A DNA stretch of 42,894 bases from Verrucomicrobiaceae bacterium (GCA_029865835.1 JARXAL010000111.1:1-42894), one strand, 5' to 3'. Shown: positions 1 through 9,879, numbered from the stretch's first letter. A program made the numbers and translations. The notes: generated by a model from the letters alone, not told the origin.

Positions 1-18
1 TTCCAAGGCAGCGGCTGA

Positions 19-519
19 TTGAAGGCCTGCGCAAAATTAAACATGCCACTCATGTCCTTTACGCGGCTGGTATTCCAAGGCAGCGGCCCCTGCCGAAATG
101 AAGCCCAAGCCCTCGCCTCCCAACTTGGCTTGAAAAATTGCCTCTGGCAGCCCTACGCTCCATCAGACCAATTGCTACCCAGCCTCCTCGCCGCCGACGT
201 CCTCATCGCCAGCCAAAAAGAGTCCCTCCAGGGCCTCCTCTGGCCCTCGAAATTGGCCCTGATGACCCTGACGGCCCGGCCCATTCTTTGGCTTGGCCCC
301 ACCCAAGGTCAAATCGCCACAGATCTCGCCGCGGCCTCACCCCTCAATGGCCTTTTCAGCCCCGGCCACCCCGAGGCAATCGCCCACTGGCTCTCCTCCC
401 TACCACCAAAAGATTCCGCAAACCTCCCCACCCAAGAATCCATCCAATCGCGCGCCAACCATCTCCGCATCCAAGGCCTCAACCTATGGGCCAACCACCT
501 CCTCCATTCCCCAAAATGA
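19..519 (+). CDS. C-terminal part of a GT4-like glycosyltransferase (5' truncated or interrupted)
   Basis: Protein has LVFQGSGPCRNEAQALASQLGLKN, resembling the 'xFxGSGPxxxxLxxxAxxLGLxN' region of group 1 glycosyltransferases. In-frame TGA at 16-18, so the N-terminal half is not in this ORF. Confidence 0.55.
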   Translation: MKACAKLNMPLMSFTRLVFQGSGPCRNEAQALASQLGLKNCLWQPYAPSDQLLPSLLAADVLIASQKESLQGLLWPSKLALMTLTARPILWLGPTQGQIATDLAAASPLNGLFSPGHPEAIAHWLSSLPPKDSANLPTQESIQSRANHLRIQGLNLWANHLLHSPK

Positions 520-575
520 ACCACGCTCTCCAAAACAAAAAATCTCCAAACCAGCCCCCCCCTCGAACCGCGCCC

Positions 576-610
576 ACTGACCACTGACCACTGATTACTG
601 ATTACTGATT
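576..610. repeat. Heptanucleotide tandem repeat (ACTGACC)2(ACTGATT)3
   Basis: Five consecutive 7-mers read directly at 576-610, 51 bp upstream of the ATG at 662. Confidence 0.9.
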
Positions 611-661
611 ACCGCTCACTAACAACTTCCCCCTCCGCGCCTTAGCGCACCCCTTCCCACC

Positions 662-2080
662 ATGTGGAGCACCACAACTCTCATCCTTCAATTCCTCGGA
701 GCCCTCATCCTCTCCGCCTTCGTGACCTACCTGCTCGTTCGGCACCGGGGCCAAATCGGCAAAGACGCCCCTGACGAACACCGCAAACAACACGCCGTTC
801 CCATCTCGCGTCTCGGCGGCGTTGCCGTCTTCATCTCCCTCGCCTTCGGCTTCTTCGTCCTCGCCATTCGCCTCCCCAATTTCATCAACGCGTGGTATCC
901 CATCATCATCGCTAACACCCTCATGTTCAGCATCGGCTTCCTGGATGACCTCCGCCCCATGGGAGCTAAGGTCAAACTCATCGGTCAAATCGGATGCGCT
1001 TTGGTTCTCTATTCCATGGGCGTCTCCATTGACATCCTTAGCAATCCTTTCGGCTCCGGTGGCCTGCACCTCGGTTGGTGGAGCCTCCCCGTCACTCTCC
1101 TCTGGCTCATCGCCATCCCTAACATCATCAATCTCATCGATGGCATGGACGGTCTCGCCACAGGCTTCGGCATGTTCCTCTGCCTCACCCTCGCCTTCGT
1201 CGGTCACTTCGCTCAAAAACCTGATGTCGTTCTCGTCGCCATGGTCATGGGCGGTGCCCTCTCGGGTTTCCTCATCTTCAATTTCCCCCCAGCCAAAATC
1301 TTCCTCGGCGATGGCGGCGCCTATCTCATCGGCTTCTTCGTCGCTTCCGTCTCCCTGATGAGCAACAACAAAGGCTCCATCATCGCGTCCCTCCTCGTCA
1401 TCCTCGTCGCCCTCGGCATTCCTATCCTCGACACCACCTTCGCCATCATTCGCCGCGCCATCCGCGGCATGCCCATTTTCCGCGCCGACGCAGAACACAT
1501 CCATCACCGCCTCATCACCTTGGGCTATTCCAAAGCCCAGGCCCTGGGTGCGATGTACGCCGTCTGCCTCGTGCTCAGCTTGGCCGGCCTCAGCATCATG
1601 TTCACCCGGGGTCTGGCTATTCCAATCGTGGCCGCTCTCGCCTTCTTGCTCGCCCTTGCCACCGCCCGCTACCTGGGCTACATCCGAACCTGGCGCGACC
1701 TCCGCCACCAGGTAAATTCAACTCTCGACCGCCGCCGTCAACGCGAATACGTCCGCGCTCACAGCACCCTTCTCGAGATGGAAGTCGAACACTGCCAGGA
1801 CGCCGCAACCTTTGCGGCTTTGCTTCAAACTTCCCTAAATCGCCTCGGCTTGTCCGCAACACCCGGCCCCGACCTAACCCCCTTGCGCTTACGCTGCATT
1901 CCCTCTGGAATCGTCACCCTCTACCGCTCGGCCGACGAGGCGTTGCGAGAGGAATGGCAGTTTCGCGGCGAACTGCTGGAACCCGCCCTCTCAGCCGCAC
2001 TCGATCGTTGGCAGACCCTCCCAGGACTGCAACTCGAACTCCCAGACGCTCCGATCAAAGGCAGCCTCAACCCTGCCTAG
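662..2080 (+). CDS. MraY/WecA-family undecaprenyl-phosphate glycosyl-1-phosphate transferase with C-terminal soluble extension
   Basis: Multi-TM protein with DDLRPMGAKVKLIGQ, NIINLIDGMDGLATG, FLGDGGAYLIGF and HIHHRL motifs typical of the PNPT/WecA family. Confidence 0.9.
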   Translation: MWSTTTLILQFLGALILSAFVTYLLVRHRGQIGKDAPDEHRKQHAVPISRLGGVAVFISLAFGFFVLAIRLPNFINAWYPIIIANTLMFSIGFLDDLRPMGAKVKLIGQIGCALVLYSMGVSIDILSNPFGSGGLHLGWWSLPVTLLWLIAIPNIINLIDGMDGLATGFGMFLCLTLAFVGHFAQKPDVVLVAMVMGGALSGFLIFNFPPAKIFLGDGGAYLIGFFVASVSLMSNNKGSIIASLLVILVALGIPILDTTFAIIRRAIRGMPIFRADAEHIHHRLITLGYSKAQALGAMYAVCLVLSLAGLSIMFTRGLAIPIVAALAFLLALATARYLGYIRTWRDLRHQVNSTLDRRRQREYVRAHSTLLEMEVEHCQDAATFAALLQTSLNRLGLSATPGPDLTPLRLRCIPSGIVTLYRSADEALREEWQFRGELLEPALSAALDRWQTLPGLQLELPDAPIKGSLNPA

Positions 2081-2098
2081 CACCCAACCTCCTCTGCA

Positions 2099-4513
2099 TT
2101 GACTGACACAGTTTCAGTGGATTCTACTTCCGAGTCTCAAGACGAACTGGCCGCGCCATCAGTCTCAACCTCCTGGGTCGGCCCAACCGCTGCGGTGATC
2201 GCCATCGCCGCCTGCATGCTGAATGCCGGCTCCGCCATCTCCCTTGCCCTGCTGACACTTTTCACAGGCCTTGGACTCGTACTCGCTCCCCCAAAATGCC
2301 AACTCCCCTCCTTTCTTCGTTGGTGCTTTTTCCTCTGCATCGTCACCTCCGCTTTTTCCCTCCTACCCGCCAACTGGTTCGGCGAACTCCCCAAGTGGCG
2401 CCGTAGCCTGGTCGCCGATTGGGGCATTCCTCTGCCTGACTCGTTGTCTCCCCAACCAGCCCTATCACTCGGCGGCCTTTTGACCTTCGCCACGGCCGGA
2501 TGGTGGTTCATTCTCATCCTTGGCAGCAGAATGAATGAGTCCTCTCGCAGACTCACCCTTCGAGGAATTACCCTCGGCATCTACCTGATCGCGGCACTGG
2601 CCCTGGCTCAAAAATTCGGCTGGCTAAACCTCCACTGGCCTCTCGGCAGCACGCCGAACTCAACCGATCTTGGCCCCTTCTCCAATCGCAATCACTTCTC
2701 CAGCCTCTGCGCCATCGGCTGCGTCCTGGGCGCAGGCATGGCACACGATGCCTTCGGCCAAAAATCCCGCACCTTCCTCCTCTATGCCGCTGGCATCCTG
2801 ATCCCATTCACTGGCATCGTCATCAATTCCTCACGCGCTGGCCTCCTCCTCTTCTTCGTCGGACTTACCCTCTGGCTTACCACTGGCTCTGTTCGCCGCG
2901 GCTTCTTCCGCAAACTCGCCGTCACCGCATCACTCGTCTTCGGTGCCGCCTCCATCTTGATTGTTTTCGGTGGCGGCTCTGGCGCTCGATTAGCCGAAGT
3001 CGGGTTCGACCAAGAAACCTTGGGTGGCCGTTGGCCAATCTTCTGCCAGTCTTTTGCCTTAGCATCGCAGGCCCCCTTAACCGGCATTGGCCTGGGAAAC
3101 TTCAATTCGGTTTTTGCACTCACCCACACCCTTCCCATCAGCACGGCCCGCTTCGTTCACCCCGAAAGTGATTGGCTCTGGTGTTGGATTGAACTCGGGC
3201 TGGTCGGCCTGCTACCTCTCGCTCTCGCTCTGCTCTGGTTGCTCTTTGTCAGTTTCCCCTCATCAGACTCCCACAAGCAACGCCGCCACCATGTCCACGA
3301 CCGCCGCCTCCGCACGGTCGCCTGCATCGGCCTCCTGCTCGCTGTTCTTCATGGTCTGGTCGATGTCCCCCTTCATCGCTTCGGCTTCTCCGCCATTGTC
3401 CTCGTCCTCGCCGCGTGCGCCATTCCAGGTCGTAAACTCAAAACCGATTCCCACCTGGCAAGCCGGCTAGCGTACCGGGCAATCGGCCTCTGCCTCCTCG
3501 CCCTCGGGTCGACCCAGGTCATGGCCCTGCGCGACCAACCCCTCTTCACCAACGAATCCTCCACCTCAATTCGCAAAACACAAATCCAAGCCCTCGTCTC
3601 TTCCGGCAAACACTTCGAAGCCCTTCAAGCCTGCAACCGAGCCCTTCACTTTACCCCTCTCGATTGGTCTCTCTATTTCCAGCGCGGCTTCCTCAAACTC
3701 CAACTCCGCAAACCCAGCGCCGATGCGCTGGACGACTTCAACCGCGCTAGAGCGCTAGAACCCAAAAACATCAACCTCTGCCAGGAAGAGGCCGCCTTTT
3801 GGCTGAAGTTTGAACCCAGCATGGCCATCGTTCCCTGGCGCAGTCTATTGGAACGAACCAACAACGCCGCCTTCTTTGGCTCCATGCTCCATCTCGCGCG
3901 CCCGCATCCCACTCTCGCCATCAATGTCCAAAAACTAGCAACCACTCCAGCCATGCTGGCTACCATCCTTTCGACGACACAACCTGGACCCGACTGGGCC
4001 ATAGCTCTGAAAGCCCTCCTCGACCTTGATCCCAACCTTAGCAAAATCGACCTCGAACAAAGAAAACAGGTTCTCTCCCTCTGGCAGGGTCGTGGCGACC
4101 GCGACCAACTCGTCACACTCCTCGAAAGCCACCCCGAATGGCACACCGACTCCTGGCCGCTACTAGCCGAAGAATACGCCCGCAAAACCGAATTCGAAAA
4201 AGCCTGGCACCTGCAGCGTAAGTTCGCTTATGCCTCCAGTCCTCAAGAAGTGAGCAGCGACGCCTTGTTCGAAAACCTAGAGCGCAACTTCGCCCTCAAA
4301 CCAACGGATGCCCGTCTTGGCGTCGATCTCTATTTCGCACAGAAAAAGCGAGGCCTTCTCGATGCAGCCTCTCGCACCCTGGATCGCCTTCAAGCACTCC
4401 CCGATCCCCCCTCGTTCCTGAATCTGGAAAAAGCTGCTCTCTTCGCCGAACGGAAAGACTTTCGCCGCGCCTACGAAACCATGAAAGGCGCGCTGGCAGC
4501 AAAACCCAAATAG
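2099..4513 (+). CDS. O-antigen ligase (Wzy/WaaL-like) membrane protein with C-terminal TPR-like region
   Basis: TTG start; many TM segments; NRNHFSSLCAIG and NSSRAGLLLFFVGL motifs of the O-antigen ligase family; C-terminal helical repeats. Confidence 0.8.
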   Translation: MTDTVSVDSTSESQDELAAPSVSTSWVGPTAAVIAIAACMLNAGSAISLALLTLFTGLGLVLAPPKCQLPSFLRWCFFLCIVTSAFSLLPANWFGELPKWRRSLVADWGIPLPDSLSPQPALSLGGLLTFATAGWWFILILGSRMNESSRRLTLRGITLGIYLIAALALAQKFGWLNLHWPLGSTPNSTDLGPFSNRNHFSSLCAIGCVLGAGMAHDAFGQKSRTFLLYAAGILIPFTGIVINSSRAGLLLFFVGLTLWLTTGSVRRGFFRKLAVTASLVFGAASILIVFGGGSGARLAEVGFDQETLGGRWPIFCQSFALASQAPLTGIGLGNFNSVFALTHTLPISTARFVHPESDWLWCWIELGLVGLLPLALALLWLLFVSFPSSDSHKQRRHHVHDRRLRTVACIGLLLAVLHGLVDVPLHRFGFSAIVLVLAACAIPGRKLKTDSHLASRLAYRAIGLCLLALGSTQVMALRDQPLFTNESSTSIRKTQIQALVSSGKHFEALQACNRALHFTPLDWSLYFQRGFLKLQLRKPSADALDDFNRARALEPKNINLCQEEAAFWLKFEPSMAIVPWRSLLERTNNAAFFGSMLHLARPHPTLAINVQKLATTPAMLATILSTTQPGPDWAIALKALLDLDPNLSKIDLEQRKQVLSLWQGRGDRDQLVTLLESHPEWHTDSWPLLAEEYARKTEFEKAWHLQRKFAYASSPQEVSSDALFENLERNFALKPTDARLGVDLYFAQKKRGLLDAASRTLDRLQALPDPPSFLNLEKAALFAERKDFRRAYETMKGALAAKPK

Positions 4514-4766
4514 ACCGTCTTTCGAAAAGAAGATCATTTTGAACCAGCGAATCCTGAAGCCTGAGCACAGCCCGCTCCGCTGTCAAAACCATGACAGACA
4601 AGAGGCCGGATCAACGCCACAGCGGGAACTAATGACCGCAAATCTCCCCAAAAGAACAATCCCAAAACTCCAACCCAGCCTTGTCACAAATCAGTAGAAG
4701 GCTCCATGACTCAATCCACCTAGCACCCCACCTTCTCCTCCGCGATACCGTTGTCGCTTCTGAGTT

Positions 4767-4823
4767 AAGAGCCCCCGAAATTCGATCAATTTTGAGAAAG
4801 TTGATTGACGCTCGGGGGCTCTT
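4767..4823 (+). promoter_or_regulatory. Long hairpin in the leader of the response-regulator gene (terminator or attenuator candidate)
   Basis: Perfect 12-bp inverted repeat AAGAGCCCCCGA (4767-4778) / TCGGGGGCTCTT (4812-4823), followed by CATTTATTTT. Confidence 0.65.
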
Positions 4824-4828
4824 CATTT

Positions 4829-4870
4829 ATTTTGCATCTGCTAACAATCAATTTTGCATCTCAGCAATCA
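4829..4870 (+). repeat. Tandem direct repeat directly upstream of the regulator start codon
   Basis: ATTTTGCATCTGCTAACAATCA (4829-4850) followed by ATTTTGCATCTCAGCAATCA (4851-4870), then a partial third copy CTCTGCATTATG overlapping the ATG. Confidence 0.8.
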
Positions 4871-4879
4871 CTCTGCATT

Positions 4880-6247
4880 ATGGCTAAAATAGTAATCATA
4901 GACGACGAGGCCGCCATTCTGGAGCTCATGAGCAAGCTTTGCAGAGCCTCTGGGCACACCGTCCTGAGCTTCCAAACCGGTGCCGAAGGCCTCACCGCCG
5001 TTCGCTCCGAGAAACCCAATCTTGTCATCGTCGACCTTCGCATAGGCGACATCAACGGCCTCGACCTGATCCGCGCCATCCGGGAGGAATTCCCGGAAAC
5101 CGCCGTCATCATGGTCACCGGACATGGCACCGTCGAAACCGCCGTCGAAGCCATGCGCCTGGGCGCTTTCGACTACTTGACCAAACCTTTCGACCTCGGC
5201 GATCTCATCAAAACCGTCGACCAATCTCTCGGCCGCAAATCAGGGGGCAGCGCCGCCGATCTCCCACCTGTCGCCGCCGCCCGCACCTCGACTTCCTCCA
5301 AACTCATCGGACACAGCGATGCGATCCAACGCATCTTCGAAATCGCCCGTCGCGTCGCTGATACCGACAGCACAGTCCTCTTGGAAGGCGAATTTGGCGT
5401 CGGCAAGCACATGGTCGCCCGCGCCCTCCATGATGCAGGACGCCGCAGTGCCGCCCCCTTCAAAGAACTTCAATGCAGCGCCATGCCTGAGGCCGTCCTC
5501 GAGACCGAACTCTTCGGCCACGGTGGCAATGCATCCAGCGGCATCTTCGGTCGCGCCCAAGGCGGTACCATCCACTTGGCAGAAGTCCACCAGCTCCCGG
5601 TCCGGATCCAGGCTCAACTGAATACCTTCCTGGACGAATGCCAATCACGCAAAGGCTCCTGGGGCACCTCAAGCGCACCCGATTTCCGCTTGGTCACCTC
5701 CACCACCGCCTCTCTCGAAGAAGCCACCAAACAAGGCAAGTTTCGCGAGGACCTCTATTACAAGATCTCCGTCGTCCCCATCAAAATCCCGCCACTCCGG
5801 GAACGCCGTGAGGACATTCGTCCCTTGGTCGATCACTTCCTGAAAGACCTGGCCGAGCGCATGGGCGGCAAAGGCAAGACCATCTCCGAAAATGCCCTCG
5901 ACTTCCTCCAGAAGTATCCTTGGCCCGGAAATATCAGCGAACTGCGCAACGCCGTTGAACGCGCCTGCGCCTTCGCCGAACTCGACCGCGTCGAACCCTC
6001 AGACCTGCCATCCAAGGTCAGCCAGCAAATCGAAGTCCCCTCCCCCGAGGGAACAGGAGCTACCCAACAACTTCCCATCGGTTCGACGCTTGACGACTTC
6101 ATCAAAGCCCAGGAGCGCCTCTTCATCCAGGAGACCCTCAAATACAACAGCGGCTCCCGCGAGAAAACCGCCAGCATGCTCGGTGTCAGTATCGCCACCC
6201 TCTACCGAAAAATGGATCTCAATTCCGAACGAAAAACCACCGCATAA
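4880..6247 (+). CDS. NtrC-type response regulator (REC + AAA+ + Fis-type HTH) with degenerate sigma-54 interaction and Walker B motifs
   Basis: MAKIVIIDDEAAI...LVIVDLRIGD...YLTKPFD receiver; GEFGVGKHMVARALH; FREDLYYKISVVPIKIPPLRERREDI; C-terminal REKTASMLGVSIATLYRKM HTH. The upstream extension in the ORF track (from 4805) is probably not translated. Confidence 0.9.
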   Translation: MAKIVIIDDEAAILELMSKLCRASGHTVLSFQTGAEGLTAVRSEKPNLVIVDLRIGDINGLDLIRAIREEFPETAVIMVTGHGTVETAVEAMRLGAFDYLTKPFDLGDLIKTVDQSLGRKSGGSAADLPPVAAARTSTSSKLIGHSDAIQRIFEIARRVADTDSTVLLEGEFGVGKHMVARALHDAGRRSAAPFKELQCSAMPEAVLETELFGHGGNASSGIFGRAQGGTIHLAEVHQLPVRIQAQLNTFLDECQSRKGSWGTSSAPDFRLVTSTTASLEEATKQGKFREDLYYKISVVPIKIPPLRERREDIRPLVDHFLKDLAERMGGKGKTISENALDFLQKYPWPGNISELRNAVERACAFAELDRVEPSDLPSKVSQQIEVPSPEGTGATQQLPIGSTLDDFIKAQERLFIQETLKYNSGSREKTASMLGVSIATLYRKMDLNSERKTTA

Positions 6248-6287
6248 CGCATCCTCACTCAGTGCTTGGCAAAATCGGCCACCTCAC

Positions 6288-6315
6288 AAAAGCCCTCCAA
6301 TCAGGAGGGCTTTTT
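6288..6315. terminator. Rho-independent (bidirectional) terminator between convergent genes
   Basis: AAAAGCCCTCC-AATCA-GGAGGGCTTTTT hairpin with A/T flanks between a + gene and a - gene. Confidence 0.9.
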
Positions 6316-6320
6316 CGTTA

Positions 6321-7493
6321 TCAAATACCCGCGCCACTCTGCACCCAACTCAGCGGCTCCTTCATCAGCTCTTTCTGCCACCCCATCATCAACCCTTCAG
6401 CCGACTTCGCCGCCACCACTTGTTCCAACGTTCCACGCGAACCCAACAATGAGGATTCAATCTCCAGTCCGTTCGCGACTTGGTCCCTGGCGCCACAAAG
6501 CCGATCCACCAAAGCCCGTTCCTCCTCACCAAATCGACTCTTAGGCCGCTTCATCCTTGGAGGACACTCTCCAATCGGCAAAGCCTGCGCCTCCTTCAAT
6601 ACCTCTGAGAAGGCTTTTTTCCAACGCGGCCTCCAGCCCGCCGGCGCCGAAACCTCCACCCCACGCTCGAAATCCTCTGCATACGCCAGCATCTGTTTGT
6701 TCGACATCACTCGGAAACAGGGCAAATCCCGCTCTTCGGCAATGCTCTCCCGCCAAATCCACGCCTCCCGCAAAAAGGCCAGCCCCCTCGGTTGCAGCCT
6801 CCCGGACCCCTGAACTCGCCAAGGTTCCTCCTTCGGCGCCACCAGACGCTCCGCCACATCCGCCTGCAAATCCAAACAACTCTCCACAAACCACTCTTCC
6901 CGATTCTGCGCCCTCAACTCTCCCAACAAACGATCTGCAATAAAAAGCAGGTAACGCACATCATCAACGGCATAGCGCAGCATCACATCCGGAAGTGGTC
7001 GCCGACTCCAGTCTGCCTTCTGCGAAGCCTTCGACAACTCAATCCCCACCATGTCCTTCACCAACGCCGCCAGCCCAAAGTGCCGATGCCCCACCAGCCG
7101 CGCAGCAATCTGAGTATCACGCATCTTCAGAGGCTTCCACCCGTAAGTCCGCTGCAGCAAAGTCAAATCGTAGTCAGCCCCATGAAACCATAACTCACCC
7201 AGATTCAGCAAATCAAGCAGCGGCGTCATGTCGCTAATCGCCAACGGATCAACCAATGCGAAATGCCCGGCACAAGCCACTTGCAGCAAACAAACCTTCT
7301 CTCGGAAGTGGTGCAAACTGTCTGCTTCAGTGTCTAGGCAGCACCGCTTGTCCTCATGAGCTTCCAACTCAACCCTCATCCGGGCTGTCCAATTCACCAG
7401 CGCCTCCGCCGTGTCGATGAAGACAAAATCATCCGGTTCCACTCGCGGCGCGGTAGCCACCCCTCCTTCATCCTGTAACGCGGGAAGGCTCAT
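6321..7493 (-). CDS. rnd: Ribonuclease D (DEDD exonuclease with HRDC-like C-terminus)
   Basis: CLDTEADSLHHFREKVCLLQVA, WFHGADYDLTLLQRTYGWKP, LRYAVDDVRYLL; start overlaps the rho stop by ATGA. Confidence 0.88.
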   Translation of the reverse strand: MSLPALQDEGGVATAPRVEPDDFVFIDTAEALVNWTARMRVELEAHEDKRCCLDTEADSLHHFREKVCLLQVACAGHFALVDPLAISDMTPLLDLLNLGELWFHGADYDLTLLQRTYGWKPLKMRDTQIAARLVGHRHFGLAALVKDMVGIELSKASQKADWSRRPLPDVMLRYAVDDVRYLLFIADRLLGELRAQNREEWFVESCLDLQADVAERLVAPKEEPWRVQGSGRLQPRGLAFLREAWIWRESIAEERDLPCFRVMSNKQMLAYAEDFERGVEVSAPAGWRPRWKKAFSEVLKEAQALPIGECPPRMKRPKSRFGEEERALVDRLCGARDQVANGLEIESSLLGSRGTLEQVVAAKSAEGLMMGWQKELMKEPLSWVQSGAGI

Positions 7494-8926
7494 TTCAAAC
7501 CAGTGAGCAAAACCTCCGCATTGTTGCGGGTGCGGTTGATGTTCTTGATCAAAAGCTCAATCGCCTCCACCGCCGGGACCGCCGCCAATTGCTTCCGCAC
7601 TTGAGTCACCCGACGGAACTCATCCGGGTGATAAAGCAAATCATCCCGTCGAGTGCCCGACTTCAGCACGTGAATCGCAGGGTAAATCCGGCGTTCCGAA
7701 ATCTCGCGGTCAAGCGTGATGTCCAAATTGCCTGTTCCCTTAAACTCTTCGAAAATCACTTCATCCATCCGGCTCTCCGTCTCAATCAAAGCCGTCGCCA
7801 GAATCGTCAGACTCCCTCCCTCCTCCACATTCCGTGCGGCCCCAAAGAATTTCTTCGGCTTGGCCATCGCTTTCGCATCCATACCACCCGACATCGTCCG
7901 CCCCTTGCCACCCGCCAGCGCGTTGTAACCCCGGGCCAAACGCGTCAAACTGTCCAAAAGAATCACCACGTCCTTACCGGACTCAACCAATCGCTTGGCA
8001 CGCTCGATGACCAACTCAGCCAGTTGCGAATGCCTCTTCGGGCTCTCGTCAAAAGTCGAGGCGTAAATCTGTCCGCCAGCAACCGTTTCCTCAAAATCCG
8101 TCACCTCCTCAGGCCGCTCGTCCAACAACAAAATCAGCAACTCGATCTCCTTGTGATTCACAATGATCGATTTCGCAATCTCCTTGAGCAACATCGTCTT
8201 GCCCGAACGTGGCGATGCACAGATCAATCCTCTCTGCCCTTTGCCTAACGGTGCCACCAAATCCACCACCCGAGCGCTCATGGAAGCATCCTTGGGAGTT
8301 TCCAAAATGATTCGCTCATTCGGAAACATCGCCGTGAGCTTGTCAAAATGAGTCGGGGTCTGCCACTTATCAATCTCCACATCTTCAACACAGAGAATGC
8401 GCTCAATCGCCAGGAACTTGTCGCGATCACGTGGGGGCCGCGCAAGCCCTTTGATTTTTTGACCGCTCCGCAGATCAAACTTCCGGACCAAAAACAAAGG
8501 AACAAAAATGTCCTCCGGTAAGGGCGTCGCACTGAATCTCGGATAGCGCACCAGACCAAAATGGTCAGCCCCAATTTCCAATACCCCCTCAACGACTAAC
8601 TGGGTGCCATGATACGACAACCATCCCGCCAGATCATAAATCAACTGATGCTTGGATCGACTCGCGTTCACGCGCCAACCAGTCTTCTCCGCAATCGCAT
8701 GCAACTCTGCAAAGGACGCCGTTTGCAAAGCGTCCATTTCAATCATCTCAGGAAATCCAGCCGGAACCTTCGGACGCTCCTCTTCACTCGCAGTCGGAAG
8801 CGCTGCGGTGTCAGGTTCGCTCGATTCGGTCATCGCAACCACCGGCTCAACGGTGACAGCTTCGGTTGGCAACTCAGGCAACTCCGATGTCGTTTCGGAA
8901 TCAGAGGTTAATGGGGATTCGGTCAT
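7490..8926 (-). CDS. rho: Transcription termination factor Rho
   Basis: [88 protein letters not shown]. Confidence 0.96.
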   Translation of the reverse strand: MTESPLTSDSETTSELPELPTEAVTVEPVVAMTESSEPDTAALPTASEEERPKVPAGFPEMIEMDALQTASFAELHAIAEKTGWRVNASRSKHQLIYDLAGWLSYHGTQLVVEGVLEIGADHFGLVRYPRFSATPLPEDIFVPLFLVRKFDLRSGQKIKGLARPPRDRDKFLAIERILCVEDVEIDKWQTPTHFDKLTAMFPNERIILETPKDASMSARVVDLVAPLGKGQRGLICASPRSGKTMLLKEIAKSIIVNHKEIELLILLLDERPEEVTDFEETVAGGQIYASTFDESPKRHSQLAELVIERAKRLVESGKDVVILLDSLTRLARGYNALAGGKGRTMSGGMDAKAMAKPKKFFGAARNVEEGGSLTILATALIETESRMDEVIFEEFKGTGNLDITLDREISERRIYPAIHVLKSGTRRDDLLYHPDEFRRVTQVRKQLAAVPAVEAIELLIKNINRTRNNAEVLLTGLK

Positions 8927-9555
8927 TATGGGTCAAAAGCAGAAAGCAGGATGGAAACTTGGTCGTCCAGGGCCTCCTCGGATCCGTCATTCCAGATCAC
9001 TTTGGTTGCCTTGTTCGCCTTTTCCAGGACAGGCCACTGCGCGCCCACCATGGACTCGCTGCGGGCCTTGTCCAGCCCTCGGTAGTGCATCAGACGCCGG
9101 ACCTGCTGGTCCAGACTACTGGCCACCACAATCACATGGTCGGCAGCCACCGTACCTCCAATCTCATAGTGGAGAGGCACCTCCGCAACAAAAAGATTCA
9201 CCGTTCCAGCCTCTCGCGCCGCCTCCCTCGCACCCTCCAAGGCTGCTAATACGGGCGGATGCAGAATCGCCTCTAACTCCCTTCTTGCCTTTAAATCCTC
9301 AAACACAAGCTTCCCCAGCTGTTCACGATTCACCTCTCCATTTTCCACAACTCCAGGCCCGATCCTCACCTTGATCGCCTCTTGAATGGCCACCAGACCC
9401 AAAAGCCGTCGAACCTCTTCATCACAAGAATAAATGGCGAGCTTCTCCGCCCCAAGAGACTCTTTCACCCTCGAAAGCACGGTCGACTTGCCACAGGCAA
9501 TCCCCCCGGTGACTACCCAGGATTGCATATCGGACGGCGTTGGAGATGGGATCAC
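8926..9555 (-). CDS. coaE: Dephospho-CoA kinase
   Basis: VVTGGIACGKSTVLSRV P-loop, FVAEVPLHYE, RMMxRxL-like RRLMHYRGL; TAATG overlap with rho. Confidence 0.88.
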   Translation of the reverse strand: MIPSPTPSDMQSWVVTGGIACGKSTVLSRVKESLGAEKLAIYSCDEEVRRLLGLVAIQEAIKVRIGPGVVENGEVNREQLGKLVFEDLKARRELEAILHPPVLAALEGAREAAREAGTVNLFVAEVPLHYEIGGTVAADHVIVVASSLDQQVRRLMHYRGLDKARSESMVGAQWPVLEKANKATKVIWNDGSEEALDDQVSILLSAFDP

Positions 9556-9820
9556 GGTGTGAACTCAATTTTGACCGGTTTCAAATAGGCCGCCTATTCC
9601 CGGGTCCTACGATTCGAGGTGACTCAAACATTGCAGCGCCAGCGATTCCAAGAATTTGCAGCTCGCAGTCCCTGCACAAAGGCGATCCCGGGCAACATCA
9701 ACGGAACCTTTGAACCTCAACGGGAGTGGCGGATGGGCTGCTTGCAATCGCGGAGTTCGGGTTAACTTCATCTTTGGAGTTTGGGCTTATATTACAAGTG
9801 GTGTTCGTCCAACAAAACAA

Positions 9821-9848
9821 ACAGGCACCACCTCTCGGCGGTGCCTGT
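9821..9848 (-). terminator. Rho-independent terminator of the minus-strand secretin operon
   Basis: ACAGGCACC...GGTGCCTGT stem; on the minus strand it is followed by TTTGTTTTGTT. Confidence 0.85.
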
Positions 9849-9879
9849 CTAAATCTAGCGATCCAAAGTCAACCTGGGA

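Noticed and set aside
602-1708. 368-aa minus-strand ORF opposite the WecA-like gene
   Set aside because: Asp/Glu/Gly-rich antisense shadow with no recognisable domain.
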